Made by a program: the position numbers and the translations under genes. This document shows positions 26,850-36,225 of a stretch of DNA of 59,946 bases, one piece after another. Position 1 is the first letter of the stretch, and every line of letters begins with the position of its first letter. Under the pieces are notes generated by a model. That model was not told the origin of the DNA, did not search any database, and saw only the letters and a program-made list of their open reading frames with translations. The DNA lies in the NCBI GenBank assembly GCA_900548345.1, contig URKA01000019.1, positions 1-59,946 on the forward strand. Reading direction: 5' to 3'. This DNA is from an uncultured Paraprevotella sp. (lineage in GTDB: Bacteria > Bacteroidota > Bacteroidia > Bacteroidales > Bacteroidaceae).

Positions 26850-28247
26850 ATGAAAACAGCAACAAATTCGTACTTGTTTCTCATCGCGCTGATTTCCGCT
26901 ATGGGCGGATTCCTTTTCGGATACGACTGGGTCGTAATAGGCGGCGCAAAACCTTTCTACGAACAATTCTTCGGAATTGCCGATGCACCTGCCCTTCAGG
27001 GGTGGGCTATGAGTAGCGCACTGATAGGCTGCCTTGTGGGAGCACTGAGTGCCGGACGTCTCAGCGACCGTTTCGGCCGCAAACCCATCCTGATGATATC
27101 AGCCGGACTATTTGTCTGTACGGCCATCGGAACGGGCGCGGCTGAAAGTTTTGCCACATTCAACGCGTTCCGTCTCACAGGCGGAGTAGCCATCGGCATA
27201 GCTTCCGGCCTTTCTCCCATGTACATCGCCGAAATCGCTCCCGCCCGACTGCGCGGACGTTTCGTGTCGATTAACCAGCTGACCGTCGTACTCGGCATCC
27301 TGACATCTCAAATCGTCAACTGGCAGATTGCCGAACCGGTAGCAGCAGATGCCACTTCGGAAATGATTCGCCTGTCGTGGAACGGGCAGACCGGCTGGAG
27401 ATGGATGTTCTGGGCCATGACTGTTCCTGCCGCCTTATTCTTCATTTTCAGTTTCATTCTTCCTGAAAGTCCTCGCTGGCTTGCCTCCCACGGACGCAAA
27501 GAAGCCGCGCTGGACATTTTCACAAGAATAGGCGGTGCCGAACATGCACGCGAAGAACTCGCCGCAATAGAAAAATCGGAAGCAGAGCAACAGACGGAAG
27601 GCGGCTTCGCACAACTCCTGCATCCGTCCGTGCGCAAGATTCTGGTCATCGGCGTTGTGATGGCGGTGCTCCAGCAATGGTGCGGCATCAATGTCATCTT
27701 CAACTATGCACAGGAAATTTTCATGGCAGCAGGCTACGGCGTATCAGACGTGCTGATGAATATTGTCGTTACCGGCATCACAAACGTGGCATTCACCATT
27801 CTTGCCATGCTGGTGGTGGACCGTTGGGGACGCAAGGCACTCACATTGTTCGGGGCTTTCGGACTGACTGCGATTTACGCGGTCATGGGAGCGGCCTATT
27901 ACTTTCACATCAGCGGCGTAATCCTTCTTGTCATCGTAGTGGCAGCCATCGCCTGCTATGCCATGACCCTTGCCACAACAATGTGGGTCATCATCTCGGA
28001 GATTTTCCCGAACCGCATACGTGGCATCGCCATGTCGGTTTGTACATTCGCCCTGTGGGCTGCCTGCTTCATCCTGACCTACACCTTCCCCGTGCTGAAC
28101 AAAGGCCTCGGCGCATCCGGCACGTTCTGGCTGTATGGCCTGATTTGCCTTGCCGGCGGCATATTCGTATGGCGCAACCTGCCTGAAACAAAAGGAAAGA
28201 GTCTGGAAGACATCGAGAAAGAATTTCTCAACTCATCACAATCATAA
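26850..28247 (+). CDS. MFS sugar:proton symporter (sugar porter family)
   Basis: A 465-residue, 12-helix inner-membrane transporter for a hexose or pentose. Sugar-porter signatures are present in order: GGFLFGYDWVVIGGA, GRLSDRFGRKP, PMYIAEIAPARLRGR, PESPRWLASHGR, QQWCGINVIFNYA, VDRWGRKAL, SEIFPNRIRG and LPETKGKSLEDIE. I chose the ATG at 26850 (MKTATNSYLF); the frame is open for 46 more codons, but these do not look like a transporter N-terminus. It is the first gene of a set with the DUF5107-TPR gene (46 bp downstream) and an aldose epimerase, which suggests uptake and intracellular handling of one sugar. Confidence 0.92.
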   Translation: MKTATNSYLFLIALISAMGGFLFGYDWVVIGGAKPFYEQFFGIADAPALQGWAMSSALIGCLVGALSAGRLSDRFGRKPILMISAGLFVCTAIGTGAAESFATFNAFRLTGGVAIGIASGLSPMYIAEIAPARLRGRFVSINQLTVVLGILTSQIVNWQIAEPVAADATSEMIRLSWNGQTGWRWMFWAMTVPAALFFIFSFILPESPRWLASHGRKEAALDIFTRIGGAEHAREELAAIEKSEAEQQTEGGFAQLLHPSVRKILVIGVVMAVLQQWCGINVIFNYAQEIFMAAGYGVSDVLMNIVVTGITNVAFTILAMLVVDRWGRKALTLFGAFGLTAIYAVMGAAYYFHISGVILLVIVVAAIACYAMTLATTMWVIISEIFPNRIRGIAMSVCTFALWAACFILTYTFPVLNKGLGASGTFWLYGLICLAGGIFVWRNLPETKGKSLEDIEKEFLNSSQS

Positions 28248-28293
28248 GTTTAATCCTACACATTATTCATCCTTTCATTCATAAAGAACCATT

Positions 28294-31200
28294 ATGGAAA
28301 AAATCACATCCTATCTGATTCAAAGCACGGTCAATACCAGTGAAGTACGTGCGTGGGAAAAAGACATCATGCTCCCGACCTATGCCATCGGTGCAGAAGA
28401 AAAGAATCCCATATTCCTGGAGAAAAGAGTTTACCAAGGCAGTTGCGGCTCCGTATATCCTTATCCCGTTGTGGAAAAGATTTCGGATGAAAAGAAAGAC
28501 AAGCTGTATCATGCCTTGTTCATTGAGAATGAATATATCAAGGTCATGATACTTCCCGAACTGGGCGGCCGTGTGCACATGGCTTACGACAAAGTGAAAC
28601 AACGCCATTTCGTATACTACAACCAGGTGGTAAAGCCTGCATTGGTAGGACTTACCGGCCCGTGGATTTCAGGAGGTATCGAATTCAACTGGCCGCAACA
28701 TCACCGCCCGTCCACATTCCTGCCCACAGACTTCTCCATCGAAGAACATCCCGATGGCAGTAAGACAATATGGTGTAACGAAGTAGAACGCATGTTCCGC
28801 ACCAAAGGTATGCAAGGTTTCCGCCTGTATCCAGGCAAGGCCTATATAGAAATCAACGTGAAAATCTACAACCGTACGGCATTCCCCCAGACTTTCCTTT
28901 GGTGGGCCAATCCGGCCGTAGTGGTCAACGACCATTACCACTCGGTATTCCCACCTGATGTGAACGCCGTATTCGACCATGGCAAACGCGATGTCTCATC
29001 TTTCCCCATCGCAACGGGAGTATACTACAAGCAAGACTATTCCGCAGGAGTGGACATTTCCAAATACAAGAACATCCCTGTACCCACCTCATACATGGCC
29101 ATCAAGTCGAAATATGACTTCGTGGGCGGATATGAAGAGCACATTCACGGCGGACTGCTCCACGTGGCCGACCACCATGTATCACCGGGAAAGAAACAAT
29201 GGACATGGGGTAACGGTGACTTCGGACAGGCCTGGGACCGCAACCTGACCGACGAAGACGGACCGTATATCGAGCTGATGACGGGCATGTACACCGACAA
29301 CCAGCCGGACTTCACTTGGTTGCAGCCCTACGAAGAAAAGTCATGGGTACAATACTTCATGCCGTACAGCGAAGTGGGATATGTGAAGAATGCCAACAAA
29401 GACCTGCTGCTGAATGTGGAAAACGAAGACGGAAAGGGCAAACTGACGGTTTATGCCACAGGAGTGAACAAAGAACTTCACGTGCTTGTCAAAGACACCC
29501 TTACCGGAGCGACACTTCTGGATAAGGTCGTCCGGATTTCGCCTGATGACCCCTTCCATGCTGACTTTGAAACCGGCACACTGAAAGATGAAGACATTCT
29601 GGCCGAAATCCGCAACGAAGAAGAACGCCTGCTGATTGCCTATCAGGCGGAGAAGCCCGAAATCAAGCCTATCCCCGACCCTGCAAAAGCGGCAAAAGAC
29701 CCGAAAGACATCGCTTCCATCGAACAGTTGTTCCTCACCGGACAGCATCTGGAACAGTATCGACATGCCACTTACAATCCGATGGATTACTATCTCGAAG
29801 CACTCCGGCGCGAACCGGGTGACGTGCGTTGCAACAATGCCATGGGCCTGTTGCTCATGCGCAAGGGACAATTCGCGCAAGCCGAAGCATACTTCCAGAC
29901 AGCAGTGAAGACTCAGACGGAACGTAACCCGAATCCCTACGATGGAGAACCTTACTACAACTTAGGCTGGAGTTGCCTGATGCAGGACAAGATCGAAGAG
30001 GCTTATGATGCTTTCTTCAAATCGGCATGGAACGCCGCATGGCAGGATGCCGCTTATTATGCCGTAGCACAAATCGACACCCGCAAGGGCGACTTTGAAA
30101 AGGCTCTTGACAAGATTGACCGTTCGCTCGTACGCAACTGGCACAACCACAAGGCCCGCCAGCTAAAAGCATCCATCCTGCGCAAGTTGGGACGCAAGGA
30201 GGAAGCACTCGCCTTGATTGAGGAATCACTCAAGATTGACGGTTTCAACATGGGATGCCGTTTCGAACAATACCTGCTCACACAGGATGAAAATCTGCTG
30301 ACCGAAATGCAGCACCTCATGCGCCGCCGCTCACACAGCTATATCGAATATGCCCTCGACTTCGCCATGGCAGGACTTTACGACGAGGCCATCCTCTTGT
30401 TGGAATGCCATACAAAGGAATGCGACAACATCTATCCGATGGTACATTATGCCCTGGGCTACTTCCATGCGAGAAAAGGTGAAGAAGCCGCAGCACGGGC
30501 ATGCTATGAACAGGCCGAAAAGGCAGACCACGCTTATTGCTTCCCCAACCGCATCGAAGAAGTGCTGATTCTTCAGAATGCCATGGAAGTCAATCCCCGC
30601 GGTGCCAAAGCTGCTTACAGCTTAGGTAACTTCTGGTACGCCGCACGTCAATACGACAATGCTGTGGCGTGCTGGGAAACTTCGGCAAATGCCGACCCGA
30701 CATTCCCCACCGTATGGCGTAACCTCTCATTGGCATATTACAACAAGCAGGAGCAGACCGCCAAGGCATTGGAAGCTCTTGAGAAAGCATATAGTCTGGA
30801 TACAAGCGACGCACGTATCCTGATGGAGCTTGACCAGTTGTACAAACGTCTGGGACGTCCGCACGCCGAGCGCCTCGCATTGCTTGAAGCACATCCGGCT
30901 GAAACGGACAGCCGTGACGACCTGTCTATCGAGCGTATCACACTCTACAACCAACTGGGACGCTATCAAGAGGCTAAGGACTTGATTGCCGCACGCAAAT
31001 TCCATCCGTGGGAAGGTGGTGAAGGCAAGATTACAGGACAATATGTACTCTGCCACGTGGAACTTGCCAAGATTGCATTGAAAGAAGGACGTTATGCCGA
31101 TGCCTTGGAATTGCTGGAGAAGACCGACAGTTATCCGTACAACCTGGGAGAAGGCAAACTGATCAATGCCGAAGAGAACGACATCTGGTATTATAAAGGA

Positions 31201-31635
31201 GAAGCGTACAAAGGACTGGGTGAAGAACAGAACGCTGTTATCTGCTTCCAGAAAGCCACAGTGGGTTCATCAGAACCGCAACAGGCCTTCTTCTACAATG
31301 ACGCACAGCCGGACAAGATATTCTATCAGGGCCTGGCATGGAGAGCATTGGGCGACGAAGCACAGGCAAGAAGCCGTTTCAACAAACTCATCAAGCACGG
31401 CGAAAAACACCTGTTCGACAAGTGCCGCATCGATTACTTTGCCGTGTCGCTGCCCGACTTGGCCATCTGGGAAGACGATTTGGACAAACGCAACCGCATA
31501 CATTGCGAATATGTGATGGGACTGGGCTATCTGGGTCTGCACGACAATGAGAAGGCAACAGAATGCCTGGACGAGGTTCGCCGTCTTGACATCAACCATC
31601 AGGGAGCACAAATACACCGCAACCTATGCGAATAA
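28294..31635 (+). CDS. DUF5107 domain and TPR-repeat protein
   Basis: A large cytoplasmic protein (1113 residues, no signal peptide or membrane helix). The N-terminal 420 residues look like a galactose-mutarotase-fold beta domain (DUF5107 type). MILPELGGRVHMAYDK resembles the epimerase/GH superfamily start, followed by SGGIEFNWPQHHRPS and HYHSVFPPDVN, rich in His and acidic residues. From about residue 500 to the end, tandem TPR-like helices follow (for example RCNNAMGLLLMRKGQFAQAE and AAYSLGNFWYAARQYDNAVA). The next gene, an aldose epimerase, overlaps it by 10 bp. A sugar-modifying or sugar-binding scaffold role is inferred from context only; no enzyme activity can be assigned. Confidence 0.8.
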   Translation: MEKITSYLIQSTVNTSEVRAWEKDIMLPTYAIGAEEKNPIFLEKRVYQGSCGSVYPYPVVEKISDEKKDKLYHALFIENEYIKVMILPELGGRVHMAYDKVKQRHFVYYNQVVKPALVGLTGPWISGGIEFNWPQHHRPSTFLPTDFSIEEHPDGSKTIWCNEVERMFRTKGMQGFRLYPGKAYIEINVKIYNRTAFPQTFLWWANPAVVVNDHYHSVFPPDVNAVFDHGKRDVSSFPIATGVYYKQDYSAGVDISKYKNIPVPTSYMAIKSKYDFVGGYEEHIHGGLLHVADHHVSPGKKQWTWGNGDFGQAWDRNLTDEDGPYIELMTGMYTDNQPDFTWLQPYEEKSWVQYFMPYSEVGYVKNANKDLLLNVENEDGKGKLTVYATGVNKELHVLVKDTLTGATLLDKVVRISPDDPFHADFETGTLKDEDILAEIRNEEERLLIAYQAEKPEIKPIPDPAKAAKDPKDIASIEQLFLTGQHLEQYRHATYNPMDYYLEALRREPGDVRCNNAMGLLLMRKGQFAQAEAYFQTAVKTQTERNPNPYDGEPYYNLGWSCLMQDKIEEAYDAFFKSAWNAAWQDAAYYAVAQIDTRKGDFEKALDKIDRSLVRNWHNHKARQLKASILRKLGRKEEALALIEESLKIDGFNMGCRFEQYLLTQDENLLTEMQHLMRRRSHSYIEYALDFAMAGLYDEAILLLECHTKECDNIYPMVHYALGYFHARKGEEAAARACYEQAEKADHAYCFPNRIEEVLILQNAMEVNPRGAKAAYSLGNFWYAARQYDNAVACWETSANADPTFPTVWRNLSLAYYNKQEQTAKALEALEKAYSLDTSDARILMELDQLYKRLGRPHAERLALLEAHPAETDSRDDLSIERITLYNQLGRYQEAKDLIAARKFHPWEGGEGKITGQYVLCHVELAKIALKEGRYADALELLEKTDSYPYNLGEGKLINAEENDIWYYKGEAYKGLGEEQNAVICFQKATVGSSEPQQAFFYNDAQPDKIFYQGLAWRALGDEAQARSRFNKLIKHGEKHLFDKCRIDYFAVSLPDLAIWEDDLDKRNRIHCEYVMGLGYLGLHDNEKATECLDEVRRLDINHQGAQIHRNLCE

Positions 31636-32648
31636 GTCATCAGATTATCGCACACACGCCGTCGGGCACTCCGGTTTACGGATTCCGCATGGAAAACTCC
31701 ACAGGAGCTTATGTGGAACTGACCAACCTGGGTGCCCGCTGGACGGCGGCTGCCGTCCCCGATATCACCGGACGCCTGTCCAATGTCATCATGGGGTATG
31801 AGAATCCCGAAGATTACCTGACGGATGACTTTTACATGGGTGCCACTGTTGGACGTTTTGCCAACCGTATTGCCGGAGCTTCGTTCATCATCAACGGACA
31901 CTCCTATACCTTGGAGAGAAATGACGGAGAAAACACCAACCACAGCGGCCACTCCGGATTCCACCGCAAGTTATGGAACTGGGCCATTAAGGAGAACTGT
32001 GTGGTATTCTCCCTACTCTCTCCCGATGGCGAAGGCGGATACCCCGGTAATGTGCAGGTGTCCGTAGAATATGAATGGAGCGAAAGTCATGAACTGACCA
32101 TACGCTATCACGGCACAACAGACCGCCCCACATATCTGAACCTGACCAACCATGCGTATTTCAACTTAAGCAACCGGAAAGGGAAAGTCACGGAACACCT
32201 GTTACGTATCCCGTCCCATACGATTCTGGACACCACACAGGATTTCATTCCGACAGGTATACGGACGAATGTGGGTGGAACGCCGTTCGATTTCTCCGCG
32301 GAAAAAGCCATTGGAAAGGACTTGTATGCCGACCACATCCAATTGAAATGGAACAAGGGCTACAATCATTGCTATATATTAAAAGAGGAAAGAAACGACA
32401 GGATGATGAAAGCGGCACAATTGTATGAACCGGAATCGGGACGTGTATTGACGGTCAGGACCGACTTGCCTGCCGTACTGTTGTACACAGCCGGCTATTA
32501 TACACACCCGCACACAGCCGTATGCCTCGAAACGCAATATTATCCGGACACACCGTCGCACGCCGACTTCCCTTCATGCCTGTTACGGCCCGGAGAAGAG
32601 TACCGTCAGACCACGATCTTTGCTTTCGGCAACATCATGGCACACTGA
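31626..32648 (+). CDS. galM: Aldose 1-epimerase (galactose mutarotase)
   Basis: Interconverts alpha and beta anomers of galactose, glucose or a similar aldose. The 340-residue protein has the family motifs GATVGRFANRIAG, NHSGHSGFHRKLW (first catalytic His), TNHAYFNLS (second His), LDTTQDFIPTG and CLETQYYPDTPSH (the catalytic Glu). There is no signal peptide, so it is cytoplasmic. It overlaps the DUF5107-TPR gene by 10 bp, indicating translational coupling and a shared substrate. A very long inverted repeat follows its stop codon and may end the transcript. Confidence 0.92.
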   Translation: MRISHQIIAHTPSGTPVYGFRMENSTGAYVELTNLGARWTAAAVPDITGRLSNVIMGYENPEDYLTDDFYMGATVGRFANRIAGASFIINGHSYTLERNDGENTNHSGHSGFHRKLWNWAIKENCVVFSLLSPDGEGGYPGNVQVSVEYEWSESHELTIRYHGTTDRPTYLNLTNHAYFNLSNRKGKVTEHLLRIPSHTILDTTQDFIPTGIRTNVGGTPFDFSAEKAIGKDLYADHIQLKWNKGYNHCYILKEERNDRMMKAAQLYEPESGRVLTVRTDLPAVLLYTAGYYTHPHTAVCLETQYYPDTPSHADFPSCLLRPGEEYRQTTIFAFGNIMAH

Positions 32649-32652
32649 TGAA

Positions 32653-32733
32653 GCAGATAAAAACAGATGACCGCAGATTTTACTTTATTCCTTTACAGAG
32701 AAAAGTAATCTGCGGTCATCTGTTTTTATCTGC
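32653..32733. repeat. 27-bp perfect inverted repeat (palindromic element)
   Basis: Arms 32653-32679 and 32707-32733 are exact complements. After a two-base bulge, ACTTT/AAAGT can pair further inside. The left arm starts GCAGATAAAAACAGATGACC and carries GCAGAT twice. It lies between the converging galM and tRNA-Gly genes. The stem is much longer than a normal terminator, and no T-run follows on either strand. It may be a terminator, a REP-like element or a degenerate mobile-element end. Confidence 0.75.
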
Positions 32734-32766
32734 GTTTCTTGTGTGCCATCCGACACATCACCCGTG

Positions 32767-32839
32767 AGCGGAAAACGGGGCTCAAACCCGCGACCCCCAG
32801 CTTGGAAGGCTAGTGCTCTATCAACTGAGCTATTTCCGC
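32767..32839 (-). tRNA. tRNA-Gly (TCC)
   Basis: A complete cloverleaf on the minus strand: acceptor GCGGAAA/TTTCCGC, discriminator T, D-arm GCTC/GAGC, anticodon stem CTAGC/GCTGG with loop CTTCCAA (anticodon TCC) and T-arm GCGGG/CCCGT. Length 73; CCA is not encoded. It reads GGA and GGG codons. Confidence 0.96.
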
Positions 32840-32860
32840 GTGTGCTTCCGAAAGCGAGTG

Positions 32861-32892
32861 CAAAATTAATACAAAAAAAACTTCTATGCAAA
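32861..32892 (-). promoter_or_regulatory. tRNA-Gly promoter
   Basis: On the minus strand TTTG (32892-32889), 20 bp, then TAATTTTG (32868-32861): a full Bacteroides promoter 22 bp upstream of the tRNA. Confidence 0.7.
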
Positions 32893-32940
32893 TTTATTTT
32901 TCATCTTTGAGATTTACAGGCTAAAATACGGACCTGCCAA

Positions 32941-33837
32941 CTACCCTTTCCTCCGTTCCTTATATTTGGAGGGAGACATACCCATATATTTGGTGAACAG
33001 ACGGGAGAAATACAAAGCATCCTCTATGCCAACCAGCGGACAAATCTGCATGATTTTCAACTCCGTAGTATCCATATAACGGCAAGCCTCCTGTATCCTG
33101 AGATAATTGAGATATTTCAGCGGCGGAAACCCCGTCTTTTCTTCAAACAAGCGGGAGAAGTAGGATGCCGACAGCCGGACCTCGATCGCGATGTCGGCCA
33201 GACGTAATTTCCGGCCCAGATTCTCATGCATAAAATGAACGGCACGCTGCACCATATCGCCCGTATCCCCCTGCCCGGCAAAACGGCATTCACGATATTC
33301 TCCAAGAAACTTCATCGAGCCTAAGAAATGAAACAGACTTGTAGTGGCATACAACATGTAGTTCTTGTCATACCCCGCGCTGACAGAAGCATAAATCTCC
33401 TCAAACAGCATCAGTCTTTCCTTGATGCGCGAATGCCCGGCCGGAAGTATATCGTGGGGCTTGTCGAACCCCGCACTGAAAAACGCAGCTTTGCCTCCGT
33501 CAAAGTGAATCCAATAAATCGTCCATGGATTTTCGGCCCCGCATCCATACGCATGAGCCCGGTATTTAGGTAAGATGAAAAACTGGTTGGCTCTGACAGT
33601 CATGCGCCTGCCTCCCTCCATCTCAAACCATCCTTCACCCTCCACACAATAAATCAGTACGAACTGCTCGGCCTCCTCGGCCGAACGCCGGCAATAATGA
33701 TACAAGGCATAAGGATAATATCCGATGTCAGTGATATACAGTTCACGACCCAACGGGTCGCGCCGGAGTTCCTCAATCAAAAAGTCGGGCAATACGATGA
33801 TGCGCTCTCCCTTAAATCCTTCCTTTATCCGCGGCAT
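32941..33837 (-). CDS. AraC-family transcriptional regulator
   Basis: A 298-residue one-component regulator. The N-terminal half is a cupin-like sensing domain (VLIYCVEGEGWFEMEGG, ANQFFILPKYRAHAYG, WTIYWIHFDGG). The C-terminal 100 residues hold the two AraC helix-turn-helix motifs (LRLADIAIEVRLSASYFSRL and a second ending DALYFSRLFTKYMGMSPSKYK). Such regulators in Bacteroides usually sense a sugar. It lies 300 bp from the galM end, separated by tRNA-Gly, so control of the neighbouring sugar locus is plausible but not shown. Confidence 0.92.
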   Translation of the reverse strand: MPRIKEGFKGERIIVLPDFLIEELRRDPLGRELYITDIGYYPYALYHYCRRSAEEAEQFVLIYCVEGEGWFEMEGGRRMTVRANQFFILPKYRAHAYGCGAENPWTIYWIHFDGGKAAFFSAGFDKPHDILPAGHSRIKERLMLFEEIYASVSAGYDKNYMLYATTSLFHFLGSMKFLGEYRECRFAGQGDTGDMVQRAVHFMHENLGRKLRLADIAIEVRLSASYFSRLFEEKTGFPPLKYLNYLRIQEACRYMDTTELKIMQICPLVGIEDALYFSRLFTKYMGMSPSKYKERRKG

Positions 33838-33863
33838 AATATCATGTTAATGGTTCATCCTTG

Positions 33864-33894
33864 CAAAAATAAGTCTTTCGTCCTATACAATCAA
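33864..33894 (-). promoter_or_regulatory. araC-type regulator promoter
   Basis: On the minus strand TTG (33894-33892), 20 bp, then TATTTTTG (33871-33864): a full Bacteroides promoter, 27 bp before the start codon. Confidence 0.65.
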
Positions 33895-33973
33895 GTTCCG
33901 GAACCAAAAAAGGAGAGCCTTTGACAAAAGGAAAGCGCCCGCAAAAACTTCCCGCAAAAAATCCGGCTTAAAG

Positions 33974-34005
33974 TTTGCTTTATACCTTTCGATTCACTAC
34001 ATTTG
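33974..34005 (+). promoter_or_regulatory. Promoter of the lplA-glycine cleavage operon
   Basis: TTTG at 33974-33977, 20 bp, then TACATTTG at 33998-34005: a full Bacteroides promoter. The predicted leader is only about 40 bases, too short for a glycine riboswitch. Confidence 0.7.
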
Positions 34006-34049
34006 GGAGCATAAAGTAAGCACCAATGGCTTACACTTAAATCAAGGAC

Positions 34050-35072
34050 ATGGGCAACACTATAAGGAAACAGTCTTTTCCTGCCTGTTTTGTGGAACTT
34101 CCCACTACGACGGAAAGAAGGCGCGCGGCATTTTACCTTGCTGCGGAAGAATATATAGCCGACCATTTTCCCGAAGACAACTATCTGTTCACCTGGCAGC
34201 TGAACCCTACTGCCGTAATGGGACGCAACCAAGTGGCCCATCAGGAAATCAATCTTGACTTCTGCCAATCGGAAGGCATTGATGTCATACGCAGAAAAAG
34301 CGGAGGAGGCTGCATCTTTGCCGACCGCAACAACATCATGATCAGCCTGATTACCGGAGGCGGACCCGTAGAGCCTCTTTTTGCCGAATATGCCGAAACG
34401 GTGGCCAAGGGACTTTGCCGTCTCGGAGCGGAAGTCATGGTATCGGGACGAAACGACATTGTGCTGAAAGACGGCCGGAAAGTCTGTGGAAACGCTTTCT
34501 ACCATAAGGCACAGCGAAACATCGTGCACGGCACCATGCTTTACGACACTGATATGCGACTGATGAGCGGTGCATTATGCCCCGACCCGCTGAAACTGAA
34601 GTCTTCCGGCGTAACCTCGGTTCGAAGCCGCATCGGACTGCTGAAAGAACAGTTGACATGTAGCGTGGAAGAGCTAAGGAAAGAATTGCGCCGTATCTTA
34701 TGCAACCGAAGCATAAAGTTGGATGAAAGCCAAGTGGAGAACATCGAAAAGATAGAAGCCGGTTACTACGAACCGGCATACCTGTTCGGACAGACATCAC
34801 ACACCGGTATCGTCTGCTCGGGCCGCATCGAACGGTGCGGACGCCTCAACCTGAACTTCTCACTGAAAGGCACACTGATAGAAAGCGTGCAACTGACAGG
34901 AGACTTCCTGCATGAAGGTAATGCCGAAGCGGAGTTCAACGATACGTTCCAGGGCATTGCCTTCACACCCGGCTGCATAGCGGAGGCCATCGGCCGGAAA
35001 CATCCGGAACGTTGCATACGCCATCTTGAGGCGGAAGACCTGATTCGCCTCATCACAGAGGCCATCCGGTAA
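34050..35072 (+). CDS. lplA: Lipoate-protein ligase
   Basis: Attaches lipoate to carrier proteins using ATP. The 340-residue protein has the motif VIRRKSGGGCIFAD (the lipoyl-AMP-binding RRxSGGG), NDIVLKDGRKVCGNAF (the catalytic Lys region with the K-G-N pattern), then a C-terminal accessory domain (about 250-340). It is the first gene of the glycine cleavage operon, 33 bp before gcvT. Its natural target is inferred to be the GcvH encoded two genes later, since GcvH needs a lipoyl-lysine. Confidence 0.9.
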   Translation: MGNTIRKQSFPACFVELPTTTERRRAAFYLAAEEYIADHFPEDNYLFTWQLNPTAVMGRNQVAHQEINLDFCQSEGIDVIRRKSGGGCIFADRNNIMISLITGGGPVEPLFAEYAETVAKGLCRLGAEVMVSGRNDIVLKDGRKVCGNAFYHKAQRNIVHGTMLYDTDMRLMSGALCPDPLKLKSSGVTSVRSRIGLLKEQLTCSVEELRKELRRILCNRSIKLDESQVENIEKIEAGYYEPAYLFGQTSHTGIVCSGRIERCGRLNLNFSLKGTLIESVQLTGDFLHEGNAEAEFNDTFQGIAFTPGCIAEAIGRKHPERCIRHLEAEDLIRLITEAIR

Positions 35073-35105
35073 CATCATAACAGAACAACCTTAAATCAAT
35101 CTAAT

Positions 35106-36197
35106 ATGGAAGAAAAAAGAACCTGTCTTTACGACAAACATATCGCACTCGGTGCCAAAATGGTGCCGTTCGGCGGATTTGAGATGCCTATCCAATACAC
35201 GGACATAGCGGAAGAACACAATGCCGTGAGAAAAGCATGCGGAGTTTTCGACGTCTCACACATGGGCGAGGTACTGGTCTGCGGAAAAGACGCGGAACGT
35301 TTCGTGCAGTACATCTTCACGAACGACATAAGCGGCGCACCGACAGGAAAGATATTCTACGGCATGATGCTCCATGAGACAGGCGGGACAATCGATGACC
35401 TGCTGGTGTACAAAATGGCCGACGACCGGTTCTTCCTCGTCATCAACGCAGCCAACATCGACAAAGATTACGCATGGATTTCGGAACAGGCCAAAGCATT
35501 CGACGTTACCGCCGTCAACCAGAGTGAGGACTACGGACAGCTTGCCGTGCAAGGCCCTTTGGCCGAAACCATCATGGAAGAGGTTCTGGCCCTAAAGTGT
35601 AAAGAACTTGCCTTTTATACATTCAAGGTAATGGCATGCGGAACTGAAGAAATCATCGTCAGCCGCACAGGGTACACCGGCGAAGACGGATTTGAAATCT
35701 ACGGAAGCCATGACTTCATACGACTGTGTTGGGATAAACTTATCAGCGAAGGGCGGACCTTACCTTGCGGATTAGGATGCCGCGACACTTTGCGCTTCGA
35801 AGTGGGACTTCCGCTTTACGGCGATGAATTGAATGATGACATCACACCTATCGAAGCCGGATTAGGCATGTTTGTCAAGCTCGGCAAAGATAACTTCATC
35901 GGCAGAGATGCCTTAGCACGACAAAAAGCGGAAGGCGTGGCCCGGAAACTCATCGGCATAGAATTGTCCGGACGTGCCATCCCACGGCATGGATATGAGG
36001 TCGTATCCGGTGAAGAGGTGGTCGGTGTGGTCACCACCGGATACCAGTCCATATCTACAGGAAAAAGCGTATGTATGGCAATGGTCAAAGCTCCCTACGC
36101 ACAAATAGGCACACCGCTGCAAGTACGCATCCACCGCAAACTGCAGGACGGCATCGCGACCAAAAAACGTTTCTACGAGAAGAACTACAAAAAATAA
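35106..36197 (+). CDS. gcvT: Aminomethyltransferase (glycine cleavage T-protein)
   Basis: Transfers the methylene group from the H-protein lipoyl arm to tetrahydrofolate, releasing ammonia. At 363 residues it is normal length. Motifs: KMVPFGGFEMPIQY, FDVSHMGEV, the folate-binding SRTGYTGEDGFEIY and RDTLRFEVGLPLYGDEL. The C-terminal barrel ends in KRFYEKNYKK. It is the second gene of the operon and is followed by gcvH after 28 bp. Confidence 0.96.
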   Translation: MEEKRTCLYDKHIALGAKMVPFGGFEMPIQYTDIAEEHNAVRKACGVFDVSHMGEVLVCGKDAERFVQYIFTNDISGAPTGKIFYGMMLHETGGTIDDLLVYKMADDRFFLVINAANIDKDYAWISEQAKAFDVTAVNQSEDYGQLAVQGPLAETIMEEVLALKCKELAFYTFKVMACGTEEIIVSRTGYTGEDGFEIYGSHDFIRLCWDKLISEGRTLPCGLGCRDTLRFEVGLPLYGDELNDDITPIEAGLGMFVKLGKDNFIGRDALARQKAEGVARKLIGIELSGRAIPRHGYEVVSGEEVVGVVTTGYQSISTGKSVCMAMVKAPYAQIGTPLQVRIHRKLQDGIATKKRFYEKNYKK

Positions 36198-36225
36198 CGA
36201 ACTCAAACTATAAACAGAAAATACT

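Noticed and set aside
33978..34049. Glycine riboswitch before the glycine cleavage operon
   Set aside because: The promoter leaves a leader of about 40 bases, too short for a glycine aptamer, and no fitting structure is seen.
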